Source of the DNA: Amphibalanus amphitrite
Lineage: Eukaryota; Arthropoda; Thecostraca; Balanomorpha; Balanidae
Direction of reading: 5' to 3'
DNA: 64,000 nt
NCBI RefSeq assembly: GCF_019059575.1
Contig: NW_024882321.1
Span: forward strand, 186,001-250,000
Within the stretch, counting starts at the first letter, position 1. The number at the start of each line of letters is the position of its first letter. The notes under the pieces were generated by a model. The model did not search any database. It was given only the letters and a program-made list of their open reading frames with translations, and was not told where the DNA came from. Shown here one piece after another: positions 52,301 through 63,439 of the stretch. Made by a program: the position numbers and the translations under genes.

Positions 52301-55300
52301 CCCGCTCACTGCAGGCGACCCGCCCTCTCACCGTATCTGATGTTCTCCCGGATGGAGACGGGGAACAGGACGGGCTCCTGGGACACGACGGCTAGCTGAC
52401 CGCGCAGCCACGAGACGCGCAGGTCACTGACCCGCCGACCGTCCAACAGAACCTAAATGTAAGGGGAGGGGGTCAGTGGGGATGACCGCGCAGCCACGAG
52501 ACGCGCAGGTCACTGACCCGCCGACCGTCCAACAGAACCTAAATGTAAGGGGGGGGGGGGAGGAGGGTTAGTGAGAGATGGTGGGAGACGAGAGCTGGGA
52601 AATTGGGGAGGTGGGAGAGGGAAGAGTGGACGTTGGTAAGCGAGAGACGGGGGACGCAGGTAAAGAAGACGTCCATGGAGATGAATAAGGAGACCGGGAA
52701 TGATGAGACAGCGAGAGAGGGAAGACTAGAGTCAGAAAAAGAGAGATAGGACTAGGAGACGGACGAGATGCGGAGATGCAACGATTGCAGAAAATAGAAT
52801 GACAGTTTATGTTCAATGATAATGCCGTGTCGTTAAATCGCGAACGAAACTGCATATCGAGTGACACACCTAAAACACAAAACAAAACTAGCATCGGTCA
52901 ACGATCAACACGCTTTCCTGCATGTGCTTTCCGTGGTTACCTGTCCGTGCTAGGGGTCGTACAGTCTCAGTCCTCACGTCCTGTCCGTGGCCAGGGTCGT
53001 ACAGTCTCAGCTGTCCGTGGCCGTACAGTCGTACAGTCTCACCTGTCCGTGGTCGGGGTTGTACAGTCTCTATCCTCACCTGTCCGTGGTCGGGGTCGTA
53101 CAGTCTCTATCCTCACCTGTCCGTGGCCGTACAGTCGTACAGTCTCACCTGTCCGTGGCCGTACAGTCTCTCTCCTCACCTGTCCGTGGTCGTACAGTCG
53201 TACAGTCTCACCTGCCCGTGGTCTGGGTCGTACAGTCTCACCTGTCCGTGATCGTACAGTCTCTATCCTCACCTGTCCGTGGTCGGGGTCGTACAGTCTC
53301 TGCAGCAGCTGAACACAGGTGGATTTGCCGCAGCCGGACGGCCCGACCAGCGCCACAGTCTGGCCGGCCGGGATGGTTAGATTCAGACTGTCCAACACCT
53401 GGGGGGGACGGGAGTTATAGTGTCAAACAGTGTATGATGCTGAGAATGTCTTTTTTATTTATCCATGTTTCCTGGGAGCAGATACGGGAGAGACGTTGGC
53501 GAAAAAAGACGATACTGCTGCATCCTGCACCAAAAGTCACAAATACCAACATCTTTGAGCTGACTATCAAGGCACAATGGCATGCCTGCGCAGCCGACCG
53601 AGTCAGGGATGACATGCAAAACTCCACTCATTCCGGACGGAAGTCGTGTAACCGGTCAAAACGACCAGTCACGTCCCGTAACGTCACTTGTATCATTGTC
53701 CAGCGTCACCACAGAACATTACCGTCCGTCACGACAGGATATAACTCCCCGCCATGACCGGCCAATAGTGACCAAGACCGTGGGAGTCCTGAGCAGCGCA
53801 CTGCACGACCTTTCCCTCACCAGTTCCACATCCACCAGCAAGAACACTAGCCAACCCACATCAGCTGACAGGCTGAAGCACCAGCCCAGAGACCCCAACA
53901 TACACACGTCAACAGTCGAGTCGACAAAGGACATACACCGCACGTAACCGACCTGACCTTCCCCGACCGATCCGTAAGCTTGGTCATCCCTGCTTACTAC
54001 TGACCTCTCCGAATCGATCAGTGATCACTGTCCTCTGTCATATCCACCGGGCTGCCCAGCCTCCCCACTCCCTCCCCTGCCCTCACCTGAACGTCCGGCC
54101 GGCTGGGGTAGCTAAAGCGCACGTCGCGGAACTCGAGTCTCCCGGCCACCGTCGGCGGCGTCTCACCCGACTCACCCAGAGGGTCAATCTGGGAGCGGCG
54201 CTCTGTCGACGGAGGGAGGCCGGGTCAGATATGGGTGATTGCTGGGTATTATAAGATGCTAGCAGGATGAACGATTGAAGAGTGTTATGTTGGTGCCTTT
54301 TATCAAAGCGTTCACGAGCTTCTGAGGGACGTTTCAAGAGTTTTACGAGTTCGCTTTATGAGTGCACAATGAGAGATGTACTAAAAATCGAGAACGAACA
54401 ATGTCTAAAAAGTTATTTAAGTGATCAGTACCCACAAACCACAAACTGGAAGGGTCAAATCGCAACAACTGACCGTCGTTTGGCCGTCTCATTAACTTCC
54501 AGCGACTAAGAACGACTGACCTATGACGGCGAATATGGAGGCGGCCGCGCCGCGCGCCTCGCTGAACGAGGAGAGGTGCAGCGCTGACTGTCCCAGCTGG
54601 ATGGCGCCCATCACCACACTGAAAAATACCTGCGGACGGGGACACCACGGGAGATGGACGTCAGAAACATCCTGATATCAGTCACACGGTCATAGCCGCT
54701 ACATTGGCCTCTTGGAAGGCACATATAGCAGATGCAGTAAATATAAAACGAAAACATAGCAGATCTCTGTTATTTCACAGCTCACATACTCGATGGCATG
54801 AAATAATCAAATATGTCGGCACTCGGCAGCGCTTGTCTCACGCCAGGACGTTTCAAATTATTCCTGCTCACTTGATCTGCAATGACTCGGCATCCGACAG
54901 TCAGCAGCAACAACTAATCAAAGTTAACTTATCCTGACTTCACCGGTACTCCAGAACCAGAACGGAGTCGTACAGTCGGCGTCGTGCCACGTACTCACTA
55001 TGGTCGACGGTCGTACCCAGTACTCACTAGTCACTATGGTCAGGGCGGGGTCGTATTACCTGGGCGGTGTCGTACAGTCGCTGTCGTACCCAGTACTCAT
55101 TATGGTCTGGGCGGGGTCGTATAACTCCCCATCCAGTACCATGGCAGTGTCGTACATGCGGTGTCATACTCAGCACTCACTATTGTCGTAATCGGTGTCC
55201 AGGGCCTCGTTTCATAAAGCGAGTCCGTAAATTACGCCGGTTTTTGGGCTTGTATTGCAAGCGCATGTAAAGCGATAAATTTATTTCCCCTTCTCTCTTC

Positions 55301-58300
55301 TGTTCTTGCTTGCAAGATAAATAAATTCAACGATTCAAACTATCGTCATCGCTTCACATGCACTTGCAACACAAGACCAAAAACCGGCGTAAGTTACGGA
55401 CTCGCTTTATGAAACGGAGCCCATTACTCACTATGGTCAGCGAGGCGGGGTCGTACTCCCCGTCCAGTATCAGGACCGTGTCGTACAGTCAGTGTCGTAC
55501 TCACTATTGTCAGCGACGCGGGGTCGTACTCCCCGTCCAGTATCAGGACCGTGCCGTACAGTCGGTGTCGTACTCACTATGGTCAGCGACGCGGGGTCGT
55601 ACTCCCCGTCCAGTATCAGGGCCGTGCCGTACAGTCAGTGTCGTACTCACTATGGTCAGCGACGCGGGGTCGTACTCGCCGTCCAGTACCAGGGCCGTGC
55701 CGTACCAGAACGCCAGCGAGTAGCAGGCGAACACCACACACCAGGCCAGACCGGCACCGAGGCCCGTCAGCGCAGAGTTCAGCAGCCACCAGCGGCGGGC
55801 GGCCAGCAGACACCCAGAGTACCTACAGGTCACAGGTCACAGGTCATAGGTCAGAGGTCACACCAGCGGAGGGCGGCCAGCAGGCACCCAAAGTACCTAC
55901 AGGTCACAGGTCACAGGTCATAGGTCAGAGGTCACAGCCACCAGCGGCAGGCGGCCAGAAGACACCCAGAGTACCTACAGGTCACAGGTCACAGGTCACA
56001 GGTCATAGGTCAGAGGTCAGAGGTCACAGCCACCAGCGGCGGGCGGCCAGAAGACACCCAGAGTACCTACAGGTCACAGGTCACAGGTCAGAGGTCACAC
56101 CAGCGGCGCGCGGCCAGCAGACACCCAGAGTACCTACGGGGCACAGGTCACAGATCATAGGTCAGAGGTCACAGCCACCAGCGGCGGGCGGCCAGCAGAC
56201 ACCCAGAGTACCTGCAGGTCACAGGTCAAAGGTCAGGTCACAGAGGTTAGAGCCACCAGCGGCGGGCGGCCAGCAGACAACCAGAGTACCTACAGGTCCG
56301 AAATCAAAGGACAGAGATTACATGCAAGACATAACAATCCAATATGTCGACCACTGACCACATTAGCACTTCCACTGTTATCTCACCATTCCACGTATCT
56401 AGTCCTCCGTCATTCCTCACCTGTCCACCTCCTTTTGCTGTCCACCGAAGGCCACCACTGTGCGGATGGCCGATATGATCTCGGCGGCCACGTCTCCCGC
56501 TCGGCTGTAGCCGGCCGTCGCCCGCTGCATCAGCGTCGACTGGGCCTGGACGGTAAAACAGGGGGAGGGGGTCACATCGGGTTAGGGAGGGGGTGGGTTG
56601 GTAAGCTGGTGAGTGGATGGGCGGATGACGAAAAAAATGAGACAAACTGATAGTTGTTGAGGTTTTTATCAGCACGTTTTATACAACGATATAATTATGC
56701 AGTCTTTTCGTCGTTTCCTATCGCTCATATTAGGTTATAACTCTCAGCCGCCGTTGAGTTATCTTGTATCTCAGCATTTCAACTCACGATCGCTTTTACG
56801 ATCAAGTTGAGGTAAAATTCACGTTAATTTTAGTTCGTATGTATATAATCGATTCGCATGTTATAAAACATGAATAGCGGTTTACGCAACTGAATCGCTA
56901 ACCAAACAGCGGCAACATCCACTGCCGATTTCACATCACTACAACTGCTTACCCCAATCTCAAATACATGTCAGCCCAGCGACACCTATTCCCCACATGC
57001 CGTCCGTACCTTTGCGATGGCGGCCAGTATGGCCACCAGGACGGGTACGGCCGTCAGGATGACCAGCGTCAGCCTCCAGCCGTGGTAGAAGGCGTTACAC
57101 ATCGAGATGACGAACACCGACACCATGAACACAAAGATGCCCAGCTTGTCGTCAATGCCCGCCTGCACCTTGGCCAGGTCTCTGTCGGAAGGACGGAGGA
57201 GGGGTCGTTCGTTAGGACAGACCAGTGGAGCAAGTTGTAACTCGATCATGATCATGTTGTTGGCACTTAGCTGCATGAAGCATTATAAGGGTTGTTACTG
57301 TTAGCAATGTTACTCAACATTCAGCACACCAACTTGTTGCTAATTTCTACGACTATCATGCAAACTTATGTGTCACATCACACTAAAATTGATCCTTAAA
57401 AATCAAACTTTTTATGGAAGGCATTGTCCAAAGTTCTAGAGACTGTACAAATTGAACGATACGATTTCCGCCACCGACTGGGTCATCTGCACTCACTCTG
57501 TAGCCCTGGTGGCGAAGTCTCCGGCGCCGTTAGTCTCGAACCAGCTGATCTCCTGTCTCAGTACTGCCTGCAGGAACAGCCCTCGGATCCGCTTCACCTG
57601 AGGATGGGCGGACGGAATTGGTCAAGGGCGGAGCGGGGACGGGTCGGAGACAGTATCGAAGGACTGTCAGCGACCCTAAGTGCATTATCACGCATTGAAA
57701 GAACGACAGCCCGTCATCACACAGCTTTCTAGCATAACACGGGCTCTGGCGCCAACTGGTGAATGCCACTTAAATCTATTCAGATTTGCGTGACTTCTAT
57801 CTATAGCTCCACTGATCTTGCTAACCAATTCAATTGCATAGCCACGTGAAGCAGAATGACAAGACACAGGCATCTAACGCTGAATAAACTTATTGACACC
57901 ACCACCCTCCATCGACTTACTTGTCTGGCCGACGAAAAGTCCAGGCAGAACACGAACAGGGCCCCGAAGGTCGCCTGTAATGAGCCGGCCACGCAGCTGC
58001 CGACCAGAAACACCCACACGTGCTGGGAGAACGTCTCCGGCGCGGCGCCGTCCGGCACCAGCAGCTCCAGCGGACGGGACCTGGCCGGCCAGGCAGTCAG
58101 TCAGATACGGTGGGAGGGTCAGAGCGAAATCGGGTAGGGGAAGCGAGTGGGTCAGATACACACTCTGATACAGACGAATGGGTTAGGGTGATTAAAAAAC
58201 ACAGAAAAAAATGATAAACGAATCGGGTATGAACGCACTTTAGACGAAACCGAACGGCTCTCCAGTCTCCAAGGACACGACTGACGACGAGCATTGAGCT

Positions 58301-59358
58301 GATAGTGGTTTAATTGAAAGGTGGGATGAATCCCGAGAAAAGTGAAATGTCATCGGGGGGAGTGTCAGCCCGGGATTCTCTTCCACACCCACTCTGAGTA
58401 TCTCTACTAACACCGTGCGGTTGGAAAGGGCCTCCGGTGCCGTGTCGTTTAGCGCCGCCGCCGCGTGGAAGCCGACAAACGCGTTCGTGAGAAGGCCGAG
58501 TAGAACCACCATGGCTGGCAGACAGATCGACGAGAGGACGGCACACACCAGACCGCCCGCCACCAGCGCGCGGTCGGTGCGGTCAGCGTACCGAAACTGG
58601 CGATGGAAGATTACAGGGTAAAGTGATATGCTAGGGGGGACAGAACATGAGCCGTCAATGCAGGGACTTTTTACTACCACTAACTAATGAATAGTGATGC
58701 TGGGTGCTATTAGCATCACATTTTCATGGACACGTGTTAGAACTGACAGCCATGGTCACATTATTGAAATGATGAATGACAAACAATGAAAATCTTTGGG
58801 AGTTGCTGTTGTTAAACACGGCATGTCAAAGAATAAAAAGCATTAGAACGCCTTCATTTCAATTTACATTTTGTAAATTAAGGTTCATAGTTCATAGCTT
58901 CATAAACACATATTTCTGCAGTTTATGTTAAAATAATAAAAGGTATCTATCTTACCAGTTGCCAGTATGCCACTGGTGGGGGTGCATCATTTTTTGGACT
59001 TTTACTTATCCTGAAAATTAGTAGAAAAGGTTAGCCAGCAGGAATGTTGTATCACTCACACATGACACTGGCATATTATATGCCAGTCAACATGCATCAC
59101 AGACAAATATGTATGTATCCCTGCATCAGATAGAATTAATGACACAGACAGAGTTTCAAGTCCATTACATGATGGTCCTCAAAATTCTATTAAATTAGCT
59201 CAAAATTAGAAATACCACAGCTTGAAAAAGGTTACCAGTGATACTCACTCTTTCAGCTCCAAGCCCTCTGCATCACAAACAGTATCATGCTTTGCTAGGC
59301 CAGCAAAGGATTTTATGCTTCCATTTTCATTCACTGTGTCTTCTTCCCTGGGTGCCAT
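43360..59358 (-). CDS. ABCB-type full transporter (P-glycoprotein / MDR family), 26 exons
   Basis: ATP-driven export pump of the plasma membrane with two transmembrane domains and two nucleotide-binding domains. Exons in transcript order: 59249-59358, 58956-59010, 58412-58596, 57921-58080, 57497-57597, 57010-57181, 56421-56545, 55651-55822, 54521-54629, 54087-54202, 53273-53398, 52332-52452, 51705-51958, 51203-51386, 50494-50747, 49722-49889, 49258-49362, 48652-48813, 47983-48186, 46639-46768, 46183-46294, 45692-45848, 45171-45368, 44475-44602, 43958-44075, 43360-43662. They total 4029 nt in one frame: 1342 residues. NBD1: Walker [11 protein letters not shown] loop VSQEPVLF, signature LSGGQRQR, Walker [14 protein letters not shown] loop VVAHRLS. 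NBD2: [44 protein letters not shown]. Both sites look competent. The linker (exon 15) has a run of about 13 Gly, five Arg and RRRSLRRRS, a possible kinase site. Many introns carry copies of their own splice junctions. Paralogue identity (ABCB1-like versus other ABCB) cannot be settled here. Confidence 0.96.
43880..43921 (-). repeat. Copy of ABCB exon 25 donor edge
   Basis: ACCTGAGTGCTGGGGGAGGC plus CCCCAGCCGTGTCTCGTACC is a diverged copy of the exon 25 end and donor at 43956-44000 (CCTGTGTACTAGAGGAGACC plus CCCAGCCGGGTCTCGTATCC), separated from it by a poly-C run. Confidence 0.7.
44603..44935 (-). repeat. Four extra copies of ABCB exon 24 acceptor edge
   Basis: The plus-strand block GCACGTTCAGAGAGCCCAGC, CTCGTGGCCGTCCAGGGTCTG (genuine at about 44567-44605) recurs at about 44660-44699, 44732-44772, 44805-44842 and 44884-44924. 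Each unit holds roughly 40-55 bp of exon start, the CAG acceptor and a short pyrimidine tract (CCCTCTATACCACAG on the minus strand). Confidence 0.9.
45828..45960 (-). repeat. Two extra copies of ABCB exon 22 acceptor edge
   Basis: ATCAGCGACTCACCGACTCT (genuine, 45832-45851) is followed by GTACAGAGACTCACCCACCC and GTATTAGCGACTCACCCATC at about 45876 and 45936, with G-rich spacers between. Confidence 0.65.
47778..47976 (-). repeat. Two extra ~70-bp copies of ABCB exon 19 donor edge
   Basis: The block CCCACTGCCACTATCTACAG, CGGCCATCTGGGTGAGCTGC, TGTCCGGTGGTGAGCGCCGT (genuine 47983-48045) is repeated at 47783-47848 and 47884-47949 with few changes. Both copies keep a donor (ACTCACC or CTTACC on plus) and an open exon frame. 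Confidence 0.92.
48814..48905 (-). repeat. GGTCA-rich array upstream of ABCB exon 18 acceptor
   Basis: Directly beyond the exon edge GGCGCTCTGCGGGGTCAGACG there are eight or so AGGTCA-type words at 10-14 bp period (GAGGTCACAAAGAGGTCAGT, GGAGGTCATAGGAGGTCAGC and so on). Confidence 0.6.
49162..49234 (-). tRNA. tRNA-Arg (anticodon CCG)
   Basis: Minus-strand cloverleaf of 73 nt. The acceptor stem GGCCCTG pairs with CAGGGTC (one G-U) with discriminator G; the D arm is GGCCTAATGGATAAGGC; the anticodon arm is TCGGATTCCGGATCCGA with loop TTCCGGA, so the anticodon is CCG; the T arm is GCAGGTTCGAGTCCTGC. Boxes A and B are canonical and a TTTT terminator follows (plus AAAA at 49155-49158). It lies within the ABCB intron between exons 17 and 18, on the same strand. 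Confidence 0.96.
49890..50120 (-). repeat. Three extra copies of ABCB exon 16 acceptor edge
   Basis: The exon start on plus, GGGTACACGGGCTCGCCCTC followed by GGCGGGGACCGCCACCTG (genuine 49855-49892), recurs at about 49931-49968, 50007-50044 and 50083-50120. Each has CAG plus a C/T-rich stretch on the minus strand, so each is a potential acceptor. Confidence 0.92.
50411..50466 (-). repeat. Copy of ABCB exon 15 donor edge
   Basis: ACTCCGTCTCCTCAGTGACC and TGGGCCCGTCCGAGTC repeat the genuine exon end and donor at 50488-50543 (ACTCCGTCTCCGCAGTGACC, TGGGCCCGTCCGAGTC), including the ACTCAC donor. Confidence 0.88.
52453..52545 (-). repeat. Copy of ABCB exon 12 acceptor edge
   Basis: A ~63-bp block containing GACCGCGCAGCCACGAGACG, CGCAGGTCACTGACCCGCCG and CCGTCCAACAGAACCTAAAT at about 52484-52545 is an essentially exact copy of the exon 12 start and acceptor (about 52398-52460). 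Confidence 0.93.
52930..53272 (-). repeat. About ten extra copies of ABCB exon 11 donor edge (NBD1 Walker A exon)
   Basis: The unit CCTGTCCGTGGTCGGGGTCG plus TACAGTCTC (genuine 53272-53300) is tandemly repeated at a 30-38 bp period across 340 bp. Most units keep the donor (CTCACC on plus) and the codons for YDPDHGQ at the exon end; some have lost 7-9 bp. It is the largest junction array in the window. Confidence 0.93.
55000..55650 (-). repeat. Copies of ABCB exon 8 donor edge
   Basis: The block ACTCACTATGGTCAGCGACG, CGGGGTCGTACTCGCCGTCC, AGTACCAGGGCCGTGCCGTA (genuine 55645-55704) recurs at about 55428, 55500 and 55574 (period about 72 bp), with more degenerate copies at about 54990-55190. 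A palindromic MITE (55202-55422) interrupts the series. Confidence 0.9.
55202..55422. mobile_element. 221-bp palindromic MITE inside the exon 8 donor array
   Basis: Left arm GGGCCTCGTTTCATAAAGCG, AGTCCGTAAATTACGCCGGT; right arm inverse GGGCTCCGTTTCATAAAGCG, AGTCCGTAACTTACGCCGGT. The arms are about 75 bp, leaving a short AT-rich centre. Target duplication not clear. Confidence 0.85.
55823..56300 (-). repeat. Copies of ABCB exon 8 acceptor edge with AGGTCA direct repeats
   Basis: The exon start on plus, GGCGGCCAGCAGACACCCAG followed by AGTACCTAC (genuine 55797-55825), recurs about six times to 56300. Between copies run AGGTCACAGGTCACAGGTCA-type stretches in which AGGTCA hexamers follow one another with 1-bp spacers (four to seven per stretch). 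Confidence 0.92.
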
Positions 59359-60816
59359 TTTGACAAGCCAAAGCGGTGCCTTTTGCTCTACGATCCAATA
59401 CCAGGCACCTTATTCATTCAAAGAATAAGGACCTGTAACAAAAACAAATAGTAGTAGTGCCACTTTAAACATCAAGGAAGAAATGTTATTTAAAACACAC
59501 TAAGACTCAGTGGGTAGAGTTAGACCATACTGATACAAATCCATGTCTCCCAACTCCCAAGTCCCAAGCTCAGCAGCAAAACCGTTCAACCGCGCCATAA
59601 CAATAATCAATATTCAGTCAAAGGTTTACTACTCACAGCATTGGTTCATCACGACCTTGGCAGTGTGGGTGATATTGGGCAATCACCACAATATCTTCCC
59701 ATGGTGTTTCAGAGCGAGACACATTCACCTCATCCCTTGAGCATGCCTTCTAAAACTGGCACACGAACCCGTTATGTTTACGAAATTAGAAAGTTTTAAC
59801 TGTCCCAGCTGCGCTGAAAGTGCCGCAAAATACAATGCTTTATTTCTCAATAAAGCAAATATGTAAATTGACCGTTATTAATGGCAAATTTTGATTTCAA
59901 AATAGTAAATGGAATAATTAAAGTTAATTGAATGAATATGTGATGAAAGTCAAAACAGTGTTTGCAAAATCAGTAGAAAAGATAAAGAAAAATGAATTAT
60001 TTATAAACTTGGGAACGCTTCTGCTAGCTGGCTTATGACCTTGAAACTTTCGAAATGTGTATGTTTGGCAAGATTACTTTACTATGTTTGGTAATGGTTG
60101 GTAAAATTAGTTATATTTGTGTTTTATTTAGTCAGGGGTCGAGTCAGGGTGCATGGTCTTCAATGGCTGTGGGCTGCCAATCGCCATAATACTTTGATTG
60201 GAACTTTGCTCTTTCCTTGTTGCACGAAATTTTAATAATACGGAGACTGAGACTAGCATCCAAACTCAAATTGTGGAATCTTATTTGCATAGAAATAAAC
60301 TTATTTGGATATTTCATATTCGTAACGCCAGACTTTAATTTGAATTAATAAATCTAAACGGATCGGATTCCCTCAGATCCGTTCAGCGTTCATATAGTTT
60401 TGATTATCTGAATTGTGCGATCGATCTGCATAAAGACTTGTTGGACTAGACTAGCACTTCCTGATGATCTGATCCTGGATCCTGTTCCTGCGTGCGGCAC
60501 GGAGCAATTCAGTTGGATTCAGTGGAATTGTTGCCGGTGTCTCATTGGCCGTGTCTCATGTTCGAGGTGGAGCCGAGAGGGGGGGGGGAGCGGGGGAGAG
60601 CTGGCGCGTGAAGGGATAGCGAGCGTTGGTTGCGTTGGACTAGTGGTTCGCAATAAATTTTCATTACTATTTGAAATTATGATCCAAAATAATTTAAGTG
60701 TTACAGTGAGGCTCGTTGCGTTGCAGAGGGAACCTGAATGAATATCACTTTTCAGGTTACGGGTGACATAGTGGTGCAGTTTTCAGCCGCTACCCACATC
60801 AGCACAGCGCGCACAG
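59359..60816. other. Head-to-head spacer of ABCB (-) and C18orf63 homologue (+)
   Basis: About 1.46 kb of AT-rich sequence expected to hold both promoters. No ORF of known type and no repeat shared with the rest of the window. The C18orf63 side becomes GC-rich from about 60540, including a G-run at 60580-60590. Confidence 0.5.
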
Positions 60817-63424
60817 ATGCCGGGCGGTCAGCAGTGCGTGCCGGTGCAGTTTTTCGCCGGCAGTCCGCGGCTACATAACCTGACCGCGCTGCTGGTCCTA
60901 TTCGAGAAGCCGGGAGACGAGGCACCGGGCAAACAGGTGCTCAGGTGTAGGTAGGGAGTAGGGACGGCTCGGGGCTCGGGCAGCGACGGTCTGCGGCTCC
61001 GCGCTCGGTTTGTGTGCTGGGCAGTAGTCGGAGGGTAGTCGGGGTCAGTAGCTATACGTATATGTAGACTTGTAGAGTGTAGACCCTTGTTTTACGCGTT
61101 ATTCAATTTCCAAATGCAGTATTGTGTGTACGTTTGAGCGTTTATAATGACTGTTCCGTCCGGTGTACGAAGCATTTTGTGAAGTTCCTGGCCGAGCGTT
61201 GCGTTTCCCTCTATTCAATTCAGTGTAGCTTGCAAAGCACTGGATGCATATGCTAGTAAAGTAATATTGGATGCCTATGCGGAGTAATGGCTTGTCATTG
61301 TCGCGATGGAATGCCCAATTATATTTAATGTCGTCACTTACTAGATCCACGTCCCTCCCATTGCTATACAAATGACACACCCGCCCTTGTCAGTGTGGCT
61401 AAATTCATTTTGCGTTAGGGGGAGGATGTAGAAAAGAACCTGTAGAGGATGTCATTGTTTTCACAAAACTTGACTATCATGGCATTTTAGGTGCTGTTTT
61501 TACAGGTATAACTAGAAAAAGATGTAGTCGTAGATAGAAATATTAAACACCGATAAAACTTTAAAAGCTTTCTGATGTTTGGGAATCGGGATGATAAAGA
61601 CGAACTGTTAAAGTCTGGTCATATATTTGAACATTTTGGCTCAGATCATTGTTGTTTTAAGTCGTAAAGATGTTATTATTTATATTTTAGGATGTCATTT
61701 TACTTTTGATTATGGGTGAATTTCCCCGCAACATTACAATTTTGGACATACTGGCCCCTGTCGTTCCCAGGGAGCTGATTTTCCGGTGCCCGGTGGTGCT
61801 GGCCTCTCCCTCGGACGATGCAGAGGCGGTTCTGGTGGTGGTGCCGCGCGCGTTCAGCCTGTTCCCGACGCTGGCAGAGATGAGGGCCAGGGTAGGCGCG
61901 GCTGTATGTTTGTCTCGTATCAGTGGATACTGAGATGGTATCGCATTTGTCTCAGTATCTGTGTTATCTCAATACCTAGTCTGCGAGGTTCTGGTTAGCT
62001 AATATGAAGCCGTCACTGGCAGTCCTAACGGTACACGGGTCCAGTTCTGTTTATTGTTCTCATTCGGTTTTTTGCTTATAGGTGGATCGCTTTAACCAAA
62101 TAACTTGATGCATCTAACATAACACGATTTGAAAAAGCGACATCAGTTGAATGTACTTGCATATGCAAGTCAAATTATGTACGTCTTTATGATGCATATT
62201 GTATGCTGCTGTCTAGCCAAGTTTCATAAATGTTTCATTCATCTGCAGTTTTACGTTCTTGACCCTCTATCCCATTCCCAGCACATTGTCCCTGATGCCG
62301 TCGGACCACCACTGACGGCGCCGGGCGCCGTGTGTGTCTGTGTTCTGCAGGTGCTGGGTGAGCGGCCGGCCGGGCCGGACGACTTTGCCTGCTGCCTGCG
62401 GTACACACTGCAGGCCAAGCTGGCGCCCCAGTGGAACGTGGTCGGTGAGCTGCTGCTGCAGGGACGCGACTTCCTCCAGGTCACCGGGCCCGTCAACGGG
62501 GTGCGGCTGCAGGTCAATGTCACAGGTCAGTGGCAGGTCACAGGTCACCGCCATAGGTCATTGTCACAGATCAGCTGTGGCAGGTTGCAGGTCACTGCCA
62601 TAGGTCAGCGGCATGTCACAGGTCAGATCAGGTCACAGCTCAACGGCAGGTCATAGGTCAAAGCTCACCATAGGCCATATCTACATGGCTATTCATTCAT
62701 CACTCATATTTCGACGCTGACAGTCACTTGTGGATTATGGAACACGTGCCAGATACTCCCTGTCGGCACGGGTCGCTCCTGGGCTAACCCTGCACTAATA
62801 CCCGCACTGATGACGGTCGTACCATCACGGTTCACTGCATATAGCCGTCAGTTGACACATGCAACTGTCCAGGAGATTTACCGTCAACATACGTTATACG
62901 TAATCCGTTACCTATTAGTCACTTCTCCGATGACGTTTTATTTTAGCTCTGTTACATTACTTTGCATCGAAGAAACTGTCCCCGCAGTTTTACCTTTATT
63001 GTTCCTCTCGAAATCGTTCAAGTCTCGAAAACCTTCACCGAAACTAATCGGCAAGCCCCCCCCCCCTTCCACCTCCCTGCCGCCACCCTAACCGTTTCAC
63101 TCTGCTCCGTAACCCGCGTCCTGCAAAACTCAACCCCTCTCCTCTTCCCCGTCCCTCAGAGGAGGACGTGTGTCTGAGCGCCCAGGCGTGTGTGGTGCGC
63201 CTGCCGCCGCTGCGGCTCTAACGCTCCCCTCCCCTCTCCTCCCGCATACATTCCTCAGAGGAGGACGTGTGTCTGAGCGCCCAGGCGTGTGTGGTGCGCC
63301 TGCCGCCGCTGCGCCTCTCCGATCTCGGGGCCTCACCGGTGGCGCTGGTCGACTTCAACGCCCGCCTTACTGACGTCATCAGCGAGAGTCAGCTGACCGG
63401 CCGCTGGTGTCACATCCTGCCCAG
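60817..63424 (+). CDS. C18orf63 homologue (DUF4708 protein), 5' part, continues beyond window end
   Basis: Function unknown; the vertebrate C18orf63 proteins share a DUF4708 domain. Four exons: 60817-60944, 61771-61891, 62351-62525, 63259-63424; phases join and give 196 complete codons, then two bases of the next. Seen: MPGGQQCVPVQFFAGSPRLH, then RELIFRCPVVLASPSDD, then YTLQAKLAPQWNVVGELLLQ with GRDFLQ, and EEDVCLSAQACVVRLPPLRL, ending GRWCHILPR. The LAP.WN...L..GRDFL and VCLS..AC..RLPP patterns with the WC..LP end match the human protein as recalled, in the same order and spacing. Exon 1 uses a weak donor (GTGTAG), chosen by phase. The rest of the gene is beyond 64000. Confidence 0.8.
62526..62670 (+). 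repeat. Donor-edge copies after C18orf63 exon 3
   Basis: The junction GTCACAG/GTCAGTGGCAG (62519-62536) is followed by CACAGGTCACCGCCATAGGT, CACAGATCAGCTGTGGCAGG, GCAGGTCACTGCCATAGGTC, GTCACAGGTCAGATCAGG and similar, about eight AGGTCA-type units. Confidence 0.75.
63150..63222 (+). repeat. Copy of C18orf63 exon 4 acceptor edge
   Basis: CCTCAGAGGAGGACGTGTGT, CTGAGCGCCCAGGCGTGTGT, GGTGCGCCTGCCGCCGCTGC at 63155-63216 duplicates the genuine acceptor and first ~57 exon bases (63253-63314) almost exactly; it then diverges into a C-rich tract. Confidence 0.95.
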
Positions 63425-63439
63425 GTGAGGGGGGGGGGG

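Noticed and set aside
52930..53312. Regularly spaced repeats as a CRISPR-like array
   Set aside because: Units are contiguous, derived from ABCB exon 11, have no unique spacers, and the DNA is eukaryotic.
52987..53757. 256-codon plus-strand frame
   Set aside because: It runs through the exon 11 junction array on the wrong strand; its repeats are the array's period, not a protein repeat.
55551..56357. 268-codon plus-strand frame
   Set aside because: Antisense to ABCB exon 8 and its edge copies; no stop codons because the repeat units lack them in that frame.
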